Assembly (NCBI GenBank): GCA_036406615.1
Contig: DASXAQ010000023.1
Coordinates: forward strand, 1-60,361
DNA length: 60,361 nt
Reading direction: 5' to 3'
DNA from: DASXAQ01 sp036406615
Lineage (GTDB): Bacteria > Actinomycetota > UBA4738
The first letter of the stretch is position 1, and every line of letters starts with the position of its first letter. A program made the translations under genes and the position numbers. The notes under the pieces are model-generated. The model searched no databases, was not told the DNA's origin, and was given only the letters and a program-made list of their open reading frames with translations. Positions 7,717 to 14,473 of the stretch are shown one piece after another.

Positions 7717-8439
7717 GCGGACCCCGCCCGGAGCGGGGGCGCCCACCGGCCGGCCCGCCTGCAGGAAGCCGGCGAACATGACCGCGATGCCGGCCGCCAG
7801 GCAGATCGAGAACAGGGGCACCACGTTCAGGCCGGCGCCGACGCCCGACCCCACGGCCACGATCGTGGCCCCCAGCGCGATCGCGATCGTGCCGGACGTC
7901 CGGTTCCGCAGCTCGGGATGGCCTCGCATCTGCCAAGCCGACCACACGATCCCGCCGAGCAGCAGGAAGTACGCCGGATAGGCGTACAGCTGCGCGATCC
8001 GATAGGCGGCGCTCTCGTCGCCGAACACGTCCTTGCCGAGCGGCAGGCTCTTGGCAAGCGCCGCGTGGTTCACGGGCGACCCCAGGACCTTCCACGCGGC
8101 GAACGCGGTGCCGATGAGCGTGAGCACCAGCAAAGCATCGGCGAACGCCCGGCGGCGCAGGAGCAGGTAGAGCTCGCCCATGGCCAGGTAGGGGACGTTC
8201 AGCACGGCTCCGAGGAGCCAGTAGACGCGGTACTCCCCGGACGTCCACCCGCGGGCCACCCCAAGGAACATGGCGAGCGAGGCGGCGGCGAACATCGCCA
8301 GCGCCAGCGTCCAGAGTCCCTGGAACGGACGGCGCCTGCGCACGTACTGCCGGGCGAGCATGACGGCGAACACCGCGGCCAGGACGGCAGCGATCAGGGG
8401 GAACACCGAGGGGAGCCACCCGTGCCCGGCGGCGATCAC
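7711..8439 (-). CDS. unknown polytopic membrane protein
   Basis: The gene encodes 242 residues with about seven hydrophobic helices spread along the whole length, joined by short Arg-rich cytoplasmic loops (for example RQYVRRRRPFQ after helix 1). No catalytic motif is evident and I do not recognise the family. The layout resembles seven-helix sensor or permease-like proteins. It starts with GTG overlapping the stop of the upstream lipocalin-like gene (GTGA 8436-8439), so the two are probably made together and may act together at the membrane. Confidence 0.7.
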   Translation of the reverse strand: MIAAGHGWLPSVFPLIAAVLAAVFAVMLARQYVRRRRPFQGLWTLALAMFAAASLAMFLGVARGWTSGEYRVYWLLGAVLNVPYLAMGELYLLLRRRAFADALLVLTLIGTAFAAWKVLGSPVNHAALAKSLPLGKDVFGDESAAYRIAQLYAYPAYFLLLGGIVWSAWQMRGHPELRNRTSGTIAIALGATIVAVGSGVGAGLNVVPLFSICLAAGIAVMFAGFLQAGRPVGAPAPGGVRK

Positions 8440-9437
8440 GCGGGCATCGCCTCCGCGTCGGCGACCACGCGAGGGACGGCCCCGGCTGGCGTGCGGCCCG
8501 CCCACTCGGCGTGCGTCGTGCCACGGGATTCGAGCAGCGCGACCTGCTGGAAGCCTCCCGGACGGCGCTCGAACAGCACGACGCGAGACGAGGCGATCTC
8601 GGAGTTGTGGCAGTGGCGCACGCCGCCGCGCCGGTCCCGCAGCGGCATCCGGATCAGCGCGTGGGTGGGCGCTTCGATGCGTCCGGTGAGCCGGTGCGTG
8701 CGGCTGGCGACGTCGATGCGCCATGTGCCCAGCCCGAAGTCCCGCATGGGGCTGATCTTGCGAAAACGGATCCAGCGCCCGCGGTGGGCGACGGCGATCG
8801 ACGTGATGTACGGGGTCAGGAACGGACCGCGCCGTACCTGCGCCGTCAGCGCGAGCAGCGCCCCCCGGTCCCCGCGGAAATCGCCGCAGTGGGCCCACGC
8901 CCACCGCTGCGCCGGCTCCGTGCCGCACAGATGGCCCTGCTGCGCGGCCGCATCGCGAATGTCGAACGTGCGCCCGTCGATGACGACGCGCCCGGTCGTC
9001 GTCGTACTGGGGTTCGGCAGCGTCAGCGTGGTTCGGCCGCCGCCGGCCCGCGACAGCGCCGGCGACACGGGCCGCACGGTCGGCTCGCCCGTCGCCCAGT
9101 CCAGCGCCCATTCGGCCATGTGTCCCCCGGAGGCCAGGGCGCCGCTCGAGTGGCCGCTTCGAAAGACCGCACCGGGCCCTCTCGCCTCGAACGCCTCCGG
9201 GTCACGCTCCGCGGCATCGGGCGTTGCCGCGGACCCCGTCGCCCGCAGGCCGAACGTGCGGCCGGGCTCCGTGGGATCGAACGCGCAGAAGGCCACCGAC
9301 GCGTGAGCGTCGCGCGCGGCGCCCGGGCGTGTGAGGCGGACCCAGAATCCCGTGCCCGAGTCGGGATCGGTGAGCGTCAGGTACCAGACGTCCTCGCCGC
9401 GACGGCCCGCCTGCGGGAGGTTGTCCTTCTCGGTCAC
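8436..9437 (-). CDS. putative lipocalin-like (AttH/CrtC-type) protein
   Basis: This 333-residue protein is beta-rich with many Trp/Gly/Arg motifs. It has a first half resembling the N-terminal half of AttH/CrtC (hydroxyneurosporene synthase-like) proteins (DVWYLTLTDPDSGTGFWVR) and a second half with WAWAHCGDF and a C-terminal HCHNSEIA segment. The family assignment is tentative; no enzyme reaction can be claimed. The GTG start at 9437 is 7 bases after a TATCCT -10-like box. It is coupled to the downstream membrane protein gene by a GTGA overlap. Confidence 0.55.
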   Translation of the reverse strand: MTEKDNLPQAGRRGEDVWYLTLTDPDSGTGFWVRLTRPGAARDAHASVAFCAFDPTEPGRTFGLRATGSAATPDAAERDPEAFEARGPGAVFRSGHSSGALASGGHMAEWALDWATGEPTVRPVSPALSRAGGGRTTLTLPNPSTTTTGRVVIDGRTFDIRDAAAQQGHLCGTEPAQRWAWAHCGDFRGDRGALLALTAQVRRGPFLTPYITSIAVAHRGRWIRFRKISPMRDFGLGTWRIDVASRTHRLTGRIEAPTHALIRMPLRDRRGGVRHCHNSEIASSRVVLFERRPGGFQQVALLESRGTTHAEWAGRTPAGAVPRVVADAEAMPA

Positions 9438-9444
9438 GGGGCCG

Positions 9445-9450
9445 AGGATA
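9445..9450 (-). promoter_or_regulatory. -10 element, leaderless start of the lipocalin-like gene
   Basis: TATCCT on the minus strand is followed by 7 bases and then the GTG at 9437. There is no ribosome site. This spacing matches other genes in the window and supports the chosen start. Confidence 0.4.
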
Positions 9451-9526
9451 CCGGCGCCGCCCCCCGTGCGCCGGGCCCGTACAATTGGCCCGCCTCGCCT
9501 GACTTCCTCGAAACGGAACACAACGA

Positions 9527-10324
9527 ATGGACGCGCAACCGAACCTGCTCTTCTCGACGGCACCCTTCTTCCGGCAACCGCTTCGTGAGGCCTTTCGCCA
9601 CGCTGCCGAGGCCGGCTATCGCGGCGTCGAGGTCATGGTCACCCAGGATCCGGCCACGCGCGAGCCGCATCTGCTGACCGAGCTCGCGAGGGAGCATGGG
9701 CTGGCGGTGGAAGCGATCCACGCGCCGTTCCTGCTGGTGACTCGCCGCGTCTGGGGCACCGGGCCGGTCGGCAAGATCTACCAGGCGGTGCACCTGGCTG
9801 AGGAAGTCGGCGCTCCGCTCGTCATCGTGCACCCGCCCTATCGGTGGCAGGTGCGGTACCGGGTCTGGATCGAGGAGAGCCTGGCGGATTTCTCCACGCG
9901 CACCGGCGTCACCGTCGCGGTCGAGAACATGTTCCCGATCCGGCTGCCGGCCGACCGCGAGGTCCGGTTCCACGCCGGCCGCCCGCTGGAGGACATGGAC
10001 CACGTCCCGCATCTCGTCCTGGACACGAGCCACGCGGCGGTCGCCGGGCTGGACGTGCGCGAGGCGTTCGCGGCCGCGCGCGATCGGATCCGGCACATCC
10101 ACCTGTCGAACAACGCCGGCAAGGGATGGGACTCGCACCTGCCGGTCGATCAGGACGGCGTCATCCCGATCGAGGCGTTCCTCGGCGACCTGGCGGGGGA
10201 CGGGTTCGCGGGGGCGGTGTCGCTGGAGCTCGATCTTCGCCCGTGGATGAAGGACGAGGCCGCGCTGCGCGAGGTGCTCGTTCGAAATCGGGAGCTCTGC
10301 GAGCGCCACCTGGCGCCGGCGTAG
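9527..10324 (+). CDS. sugar phosphate isomerase/epimerase family TIM barrel
   Basis: The 265-residue protein shows the xylose-isomerase-like barrel (AP endonuclease 2 superfamily). Successive strand-end motifs are YRGVEVMV, LAVEAIHAPF, PLVIVHPPY, VTVAVENMFP, HLVLDTSHAA, IRHIHLSNN and GAVSLELDL. The Glu, Asp, His and Glu at these strand ends are the expected metal ligands. The substrate is unknown; relatives act on inositol derivatives, keto-sugars or nucleic acids. A TACAAT box at 9480-9485 could be its promoter, shared with the divergent gene. Confidence 0.85.
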   Translation: MDAQPNLLFSTAPFFRQPLREAFRHAAEAGYRGVEVMVTQDPATREPHLLTELAREHGLAVEAIHAPFLLVTRRVWGTGPVGKIYQAVHLAEEVGAPLVIVHPPYRWQVRYRVWIEESLADFSTRTGVTVAVENMFPIRLPADREVRFHAGRPLEDMDHVPHLVLDTSHAAVAGLDVREAFAAARDRIRHIHLSNNAGKGWDSHLPVDQDGVIPIEAFLGDLAGDGFAGAVSLELDLRPWMKDEAALREVLVRNRELCERHLAPA

Positions 10325-10336
10325 CCCGGCGCCCTG

Positions 10337-10342
10337 TTAGCC
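10337..10342 (+). promoter_or_regulatory. -10 element of the 60-residue membrane protein gene
   Basis: TAGCCT is followed by 7 bases and then the GTG at 10350. The arrangement equals that of other presumed leaderless genes here and supports the short open frame as real. Confidence 0.35.
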
Positions 10343-10349
10343 TCGCCCC

Positions 10350-10532
10350 GTGCGCCGGGGCACGCTCATCACCATCATCGCGCTGGCGGTCCTGTTGATC
10401 GTGGCCGCCGTCTTCCAGCTCCTGGCCGGCCGGGGGCCGCGTCGCTACCCGGGGCCGGGCTTCACGAGCACGCCGACGGCGCTCGTCACCGGGGCGGGCG
10501 CCGTCCCGGGCACGCCGGCCGGTTCGGGGTAG
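10350..10532 (+). CDS. small single-helix membrane protein, unknown
   Basis: This 60-residue product has one strong N-terminal transmembrane helix (about residues 5-24) followed by a Pro/Gly/Thr-rich tail predicted to lie outside the cell. It has no recognised family. It begins 25 bases after the isomerase gene and has its own -10-like box at leaderless spacing. Coding is plausible but rests on hydrophobicity and start context only. Confidence 0.5.
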   Translation: MRRGTLITIIALAVLLIVAAVFQLLAGRGPRRYPGPGFTSTPTALVTGAGAVPGTPAGSG

Positions 10533-10546
10533 ATCGTCGACGCACG

Positions 10547-11083
10547 TCAGGATGCTTCGGCGTCCGCGGGAGTGCGCTTCGGCGGCGGACCCATCTTCGC
10601 CTCGAACGACAGCATCAGCTTGCGCAGCAACCCGTTCAGCGACTTCTTCTCGGCGAGCGTGAGCGGCGTGAGCAGCTCGATCTCCTTGGCCGCCTGTTCG
10701 CCGACGGCCTCCTCGATCAGCTTGGTGCCGGTGTCGGTGAGCGCCACCAGGATCCCCCGGCGATCGCGCGGATCGGGCTTGCGCACGACGAGCCCCGCCT
10801 CCTCCATCCGGTCGAGACGGTTGGTCATGGCGCCGGTCGACACCAGCAGGCTCCGGCTGAGATCGCCGGGCGAGCGCTCGCGATCCGCGCCCAGTCGCAG
10901 CTGGAGCAGCACGCGGTACTCGCCGTCGGTCAGGTCGTAGGCCGAAAGCGTCTCCGCCATGCTGCGGTCCAGGTACCGATCGAGCTTGGCGATGCGCGAC
11001 ACGACGCCCTCGACCTGGGGGTCGATCGACGGCAGCTCGTGGATCGCCAGCTTGCAGTGGCGGTCGATGACGTCCTCTTCCAT
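10547..11083 (-). CDS. MarR-family transcriptional regulator
   Basis: The 178-residue protein has the MarR winged helix: dimer helix at residues 20-45, recognition region LSRSLLVSTGAMTNRLDRMEEAGLV at about 85-108, and the wing PDPRDRRGILVALTDTG. C-terminal helices complete the dimer interface. It is divergent from a small gene at 11179, and the space between holds inverted and direct repeats that overlap both promoters, so it very likely represses itself and that gene. No ligand can be predicted. Confidence 0.92.
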   Translation of the reverse strand: MEEDVIDRHCKLAIHELPSIDPQVEGVVSRIAKLDRYLDRSMAETLSAYDLTDGEYRVLLQLRLGADRERSPGDLSRSLLVSTGAMTNRLDRMEEAGLVVRKPDPRDRRGILVALTDTGTKLIEEAVGEQAAKEIELLTPLTLAEKKSLNGLLRKLMLSFEAKMGPPPKRTPADAEAS

Positions 11084-11102
11084 GTCCGTTCATCTTCCTT
11101 TC

Positions 11103-11154
11103 GCTCAAATATCTTGACAAGAAGCTATCGCTCAAGTATCTTTACGTCAAGATA
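11103..11154. promoter_or_regulatory. divergent promoter and MarR operator region
   Basis: On the plus strand TTGACA (11114-11119), 17 bases, and TATCTT (11137-11142) form a near-consensus promoter for the gene at 11179. TATCTT-N6-AAGATA (11137-11154) is an inverted repeat on the -10. GCTCAAATATCTTGAC (11103-11118) and GCTCAAGTATCTTTAC (11130-11145) are direct repeats 27 bases apart. A minus-strand promoter for marR lies in the same stretch. Binding there would block both directions. Confidence 0.75.
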
Positions 11155-11178
11155 AATGGAGAGGGGAAGGAGGTCAAG

Positions 11179-11409
11179 ATGCTCCCTCTGATCGGGACCG
11201 AACTGAATCAGGCGCGGCAGCGGGACATCCACGCGGCCCTCGAGAGGGGTGCGCGTGCCCACCAGGCCGCCGCCCGAGCCGCGGCGCCAGGCCGCGGGCA
11301 GCGCTTCGCGTTCGCGATCGCCAGCGGCCTGCACCGAGCCGCCCACCGGCTCGAGGCCGCCTCGAGGCCGAACCCGGGCCGGGCCCGGGAGCTGGGCAAG
11401 GCAGCCTAG
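11179..11409 (+). CDS. small helical protein divergent from marR, unknown
   Basis: The 76-residue protein is rich in Ala, Arg, Gln and His and looks almost wholly alpha-helical, with no transmembrane segment or Cys. I do not recognise it. It has the best ribosome site in the window (AAGGAGGT, 4 bases before the ATG) and a near-consensus promoter covered by the MarR operator. That combination suggests a strongly induced product. Its function could be binding of DNA, lipid or a partner protein; this is open. Confidence 0.68.
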   Translation: MLPLIGTELNQARQRDIHAALERGARAHQAAARAAAPGRGQRFAFAIASGLHRAAHRLEAASRPNPGRARELGKAA

Positions 11410-12227
11410 TCCCCGCCGGCCACCAGCCGCAGGGTCTCCCCGACCGCCGCACCCAGGGCCTCAGCCGCGCTGCCGCCGTTGACGACCAGGGCCAGCCGGC
11501 CCCAGGAGTCGACGATCACGCCGAAGCCTCCGGGGGGCACCTCGGAGAAGGTGCGGGCCCGGGCGGCGCGCACGTCGTCGCCGGCCCCATCGCGGATCGT
11601 GCGCAGCCACCGCGCCGCCTCGAGCCCCGCCGCAGCCAGGTCGTCCGGATCTGCCGCAAGCTCGAGGTTGCCGTACCGATCGACGTCCAGGATCTCCGTC
11701 CGGACCTCGCCGTCGGCGACCTCGGGCTCCGGCAGCCGAACGACCGCGAGCGACGCCGGGTCCAACGCGGGGCCGAGCGAGGCCAACGCCGTGCCCGACG
11801 ACAGGGCCGCGGCCGCGGGAGCGAAGACATCGCGGCCGTGGAAGGTATTCGATCGCGGACTTCGAACGACGCCGGCGGCTTCGATCGCCACCGCCTCGTT
11901 CGCCCCGCCCAGCTGCTCCCACGCGAGCGACAGCAGCCCGTTGTCCGGGCCCACCAGCAACGCGCCCGCGACGGTGGCGACGGCCAGCGGGCGCCGCTGG
12001 CTGCCGACGCCGGGATCCACCACGGCAAGCACGACGGCGTCCTCGGGGAGGTACGACACGGATCGACCGAGCGCGAGCGCACCGGAGCGGACCGACTGTG
12101 GCGGGATGCCGTGGGTGAGATCGATGACGCGTGTGTCCGGCGAGGCCGTGGCGATCACGCCGTGGCAGACGCCGACGAACTCGTCGTCGAGCCCGAAATC
12201 GGAGAGGAACACGATCGGACGCGCCAC
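11406..12227 (-). CDS. SAM hydrolase (adenosine-forming), DUF62/chlorinase-fluorinase fold
   Basis: This 273-residue protein belongs to the family that adds hydroxide to S-adenosylmethionine to yield adenosine and methionine. The N-terminal FLSDFGLDDEFVG, DPGVGSQRRP (catalytic Asp and Arg region) and TFHGRDVFAPAAA (catalytic His) are all present, as is VGPDNGLLS. The C-terminal beta domain contains the conserved DRYGNL segment. True halogenases carry a distinctive Ser/Gly loop that is not apparent here. It follows bS22 by 38 bases and ends overlapping the tail of the small plus-strand gene. Confidence 0.88.
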   Translation of the reverse strand: MARPIVFLSDFGLDDEFVGVCHGVIATASPDTRVIDLTHGIPPQSVRSGALALGRSVSYLPEDAVVLAVVDPGVGSQRRPLAVATVAGALLVGPDNGLLSLAWEQLGGANEAVAIEAAGVVRSPRSNTFHGRDVFAPAAAALSSGTALASLGPALDPASLAVVRLPEPEVADGEVRTEILDVDRYGNLELAADPDDLAAAGLEAARWLRTIRDGAGDDVRAARARTFSEVPPGGFGVIVDSWGRLALVVNGGSAAEALGAAVGETLRLVAGGD

Positions 12228-12265
12228 GCCCGCCCCCCTGCGGCGACTCGCCTGCGAAGCGACGG

Positions 12266-12361
12266 CTACTTCTGCCGGCGCTCCCAGCGCGTCTTCTTCA
12301 GAAGCTTCTTGTGCTTCTTCTTTCGCATCTTCTTGCGACGCTTCTTGACGACCGAGGGCAA
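12266..12361 (-). CDS. small ribosomal subunit protein bS22 (AURKAIP1/COX24-like)
   Basis: Thirty-one codons encode a peptide beginning (M)PSVVKKRRKKM and ending KKTRWERRQK, almost entirely Lys and Arg. This is the pattern of the 33-residue actinobacterial protein found on the 30S subunit near the decoding site. The start must be TTG at 12361, because that gives the invariant short lead before VVKKRRKK; AAAGGA lies upstream. A TAGACT box at 12395-12400 could be its own promoter. It is a useful marker of Actinomycetota. Confidence 0.82.
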   Translation of the reverse strand: MPSVVKKRRKKMRKKKHKKLLKKTRWERRQK

Positions 12362-12394
12362 GCTTCGTCCTTTCCCGGAACGCGGAACCGAGGC

Positions 12395-12400
12395 AGTCTA
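12395..12400 (-). promoter_or_regulatory. -10-like element upstream of bS22
   Basis: TAGACT on the minus strand lies 33 bases before the TTG start and just outside the end of the Clp1-like gene. With AAAGGA nearer the start this would give a conventional short leader. No clear -35 box. Confidence 0.35.
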
Positions 12401-12407
12401 GCCGGTT

Positions 12408-13298
12408 TCAGTCGGTACCGAACAGGTTGCGCAGGTCCACCCGGCGCACGCGGAACCCCGGGTCGAGCCGAACGGACCCGAGCTTCAGCGCCTTGGGCGC
12501 CTCCTGGACGGGAGAGATCAGCCTGAGCACGTCGTCCTCGGCCGAGTGCTCGAGGTAGCCGAGCCCCGTGTACAGGCCCGACCCGTCGGCGGTGCCCACC
12601 AGGATGCGGTCGAGCTGGCTGTGTTCGAACAGCTCCGGCAGCGCCGGCATGAACACGGTCGGCTTCACGCGCCAGCGCTGCAACGGCTGGGCGAAGTAGC
12701 TGCGCATGGCGGCCTCGCGATTGTGGGCGCGCTGGTCGATGGAGGTCGCGCGCACGTCCGGGTGCACCGGAACCGCCACCACGTCGGCCGGGAAGAAGCG
12801 CCGCAGGATCCCCAGCACGGGATCGAGCTCCTCCCCGCGCTGCAGGCCCACGACGACGTCGGGCTGCAGAAGCTCCGCCTTGTGGAACTTCAGGATCTGT
12901 CCGTACACGCCCGAGACGACGCCGCTCGTGTCCACTACGACCAGGTCGGCGCCGCGCTCCCTGGCCGTCGCGAGCAGCCGGCCGGCGCCGACCACCAGAG
13001 GAAGCAGCTGGCCCTGCGGCGAGGTGGCGCCGACGAAGGAGATCACATCGGCGCCCACCATGGCGGAGGGCTCGAGGTCGGCCGGCTCGCCGATCAGCCG
13101 CAGGCCGACGGTGGTCGGCGGGCCGACGGTCTTCTGGCCGAGATCCGTGTCGAGGTACCCCACCGAGCGGCCAGCATCGAGCGCGCCCGCGACGATCGCC
13201 CGCCCGAGGCTCGTCTTGCCGGAGTCGAGCCCCCCGACGAGCATGACCACGCGGCCCGTCTCCGAGATGCGTTCGACCAGCGCGCGATGCGGGTCCAC
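12408..13298 (-). CDS. Clp1/Grc3-like P-loop (polynucleotide kinase-type) protein
   Basis: The 296-residue protein has a Walker A motif, GGLDSGKTSLG (about residues 22-32), then YLDTDLGQKTVGPPTT, a motif typical of the Clp1_P family whose members phosphorylate RNA 5'-hydroxyl ends. A Walker B-like LVVVDTSGVVSG follows, and an N/TKxD-like region is weak. The C-terminal GLYTGLGYLE/LRLGS part fits a small beta domain. In eukaryotes and archaea these enzymes act on tRNA or rRNA; the bacterial role is unclear, and GTPase activity is an alternative. The start is GTG. Confidence 0.7.
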   Translation of the reverse strand: MDPHRALVERISETGRVVMLVGGLDSGKTSLGRAIVAGALDAGRSVGYLDTDLGQKTVGPPTTVGLRLIGEPADLEPSAMVGADVISFVGATSPQGQLLPLVVGAGRLLATARERGADLVVVDTSGVVSGVYGQILKFHKAELLQPDVVVGLQRGEELDPVLGILRRFFPADVVAVPVHPDVRATSIDQRAHNREAAMRSYFAQPLQRWRVKPTVFMPALPELFEHSQLDRILVGTADGSGLYTGLGYLEHSAEDDVLRLISPVQEAPKALKLGSVRLDPGFRVRRVDLRNLFGTD

Positions 13299-13355
13299 CC
13301 CATCCTCCGTCGGTTGGGGCGCATTCGGATCACCCGCCGGACCGTGCGCGCGAGC

Positions 13356-13555
13356 TCAGACGGCCGTCGTATCCCCGCCCTCCGGATGACGGCACGCGGC
13401 GGCCTCGCCGGCGCGATGTCGGCCTCCGCGGCCCGCTCGCGCGAACGGCGGCGTGCCCGCCCGAACCCGATGCACCGTCATCGTCGAACTCGCATGAAGC
13501 CTGCGACTTCCCTCACGGTCAGGAAACGTGCGTCTCGAAATGCGCTCAATGACAC
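13356..13555 (-). pseudogene. excisionase/BldC-type helix-turn-helix protein, frameshifted
   Basis: A GTG at 13555, nine bases after TAGAAT, opens a frame of 25 codons ending FLTVREVAGFMRVRR-stop. The next frame, from ATG at 13481, continues MTVHRVRAGTPPFARAGRG for 41 codons. Joined by one added base they read as the small MerR/excisionase HTH pattern LTVxEVAxxMRVxxMTVxRxxxxGxxPxxRxGR. One more codon also seems missing after MTVHR, and the usual FRIP strand is not clear. Such a gene normally sits beside bS22 in actinobacteria, which fits the context. Decay or an assembly error are both possible. Confidence 0.5.
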
Positions 13556-13564
13556 GTCGCGCGC

Positions 13565-13593
13565 ATTCTACTAGCCGCCCCTGGGGCGTCGAA
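13565..13593 (-). promoter_or_regulatory. promoter of the HTH remnant and Clp1-like gene
   Basis: On the minus strand TTCGAC (13593-13588) and TAGAAT (13570-13565) are 17 bases apart. The -10 ends nine bases before the GTG of the HTH gene. If that gene is dead, the same promoter would give the Clp1-like gene a leader of about 260 bases. Confidence 0.5.
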
Positions 13594-13614
13594 ATCGCCT
13601 CGGGGGCGATCCAG

Positions 13615-14442
13615 CTACGGGGGGAACCGCGATGCGATGGCCTGGAAGCAGGGCCAGTAGTCGTCCGGGTGCACGTTGTCGTCCATCACGATCACGATGC
13701 GCGTCCGCCCCTGCTCCGCGGCCACGACCGGCGCCGGGTCGTTCACGTCGGCGATCGACACGGCGTCGATGCCCGCCTCGATCGCGGCGCCGGCGAAGCC
13801 GTGGTCCGCGAAGACCAGGTCGGGCGTCTCCGCCTCCAGCAGGTGCTGCATCGGGACCGGCGAGTGCGTGTGCATCGACATGGTTCGCAGCCCGAACGTC
13901 GCGACGCCGTCGACGTAGCGGATCCGCCGGCGCACCCCGAGTTCGCGCCACGAGTACCCGTCCCGCTGCCGCAGCAGGCGCCCGCCGTGGGTGGTCAGCA
14001 GCTCCCCCACGGCCGCGTACAGACGGATGAGCCCGTGCGGGTGACCGGTCGCCAGCAGGACCCGTTCGCCTCTTTCGGCCGCCTGGGCCAGCCGGTCGCC
14101 CGCCGCCACCAGCCGCGGGAGCACGCGCCACGGGTCGACGTCGACGGGGCCGTCGCGCACCTCCGGGCTTGGATCGAAGCCCGCCGCGTCGGCCATGAGC
14201 GCCAGCACGCGCTCGGGCTCCATTCGGTCGACGCCGGTCAGGCCGAACTGCAGGTCGGGATCGCCGCTGACCAGGCGGTCGATCTTCCACAGGACGTTCC
14301 GGCGATCATGCGAGATGACCGGCCCGGCGATCGCGCCGGCGACCAGGCCCTCGGCCAGCTGTTCGTCGGTGAACGCGGCACGTTGCCAAAATGATGGAGC
14401 CGGCGTGCTCCGCGCCGGCTCGTCGTGTGCTTTGCTTCGCAT
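13615..14442 (-). CDS. putative phosphatase (actinobacterial family)
   Basis: This 275-residue protein matches what I know of a conserved actinobacterial phosphatase family (PF15698-like). Features are ISHDRRNVLWKIDRL near residue 45, LLATGHPHGLIRLYA near 132, HTHSPVPMQ and LVFADHGFAGAAIEAGID near 200-220, and an acidic DDNVHPDDYWPC close to the C-terminus. The His/Asp-rich motifs suggest a metal-dependent hydrolase. The substrate is not known. The ATG is 10 bases downstream of a TAGAAT box on the minus strand. Confidence 0.68.
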   Translation of the reverse strand: MRSKAHDEPARSTPAPSFWQRAAFTDEQLAEGLVAGAIAGPVISHDRRNVLWKIDRLVSGDPDLQFGLTGVDRMEPERVLALMADAAGFDPSPEVRDGPVDVDPWRVLPRLVAAGDRLAQAAERGERVLLATGHPHGLIRLYAAVGELLTTHGGRLLRQRDGYSWRELGVRRRIRYVDGVATFGLRTMSMHTHSPVPMQHLLEAETPDLVFADHGFAGAAIEAGIDAVSIADVNDPAPVVAAEQGRTRIVIVMDDNVHPDDYWPCFQAIASRFPP

Positions 14443-14452
14443 CCGGACAGCG

Positions 14453-14458
14453 ATTCTA
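14453..14458 (-). promoter_or_regulatory. -10 element of the phosphatase gene
   Basis: TAGAAT on the minus strand is followed by 10 bases and the ATG at 14442, giving an mRNA with almost no leader. The element abuts the plus-strand ribosome site of the divergent SDR gene. Confidence 0.45.
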
Positions 14459-14473
14459 GGAGGTCGCCGCGAG

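Larger units (their letters stand above)
13299..13614. other. long gap holding a broken HTH gene and its promoter
   Basis: No intact gene of ordinary size lies in this 316-base gap. On the minus strand it contains a promoter-like element (13565-13593) and the remains of a small excisionase-type DNA-binding gene (13356-13555), both listed separately. A short palindrome lies around 13596-13611 before the phosphatase stop codon. Confidence 0.6.

Noticed and set aside
11406..12227. True fluorinase or chlorinase.
   Set aside because: The protein has the Asp-Arg-His set of the SAM hydrolase branch and no halogen-enzyme loop that I can identify; there is no halometabolite gene nearby.
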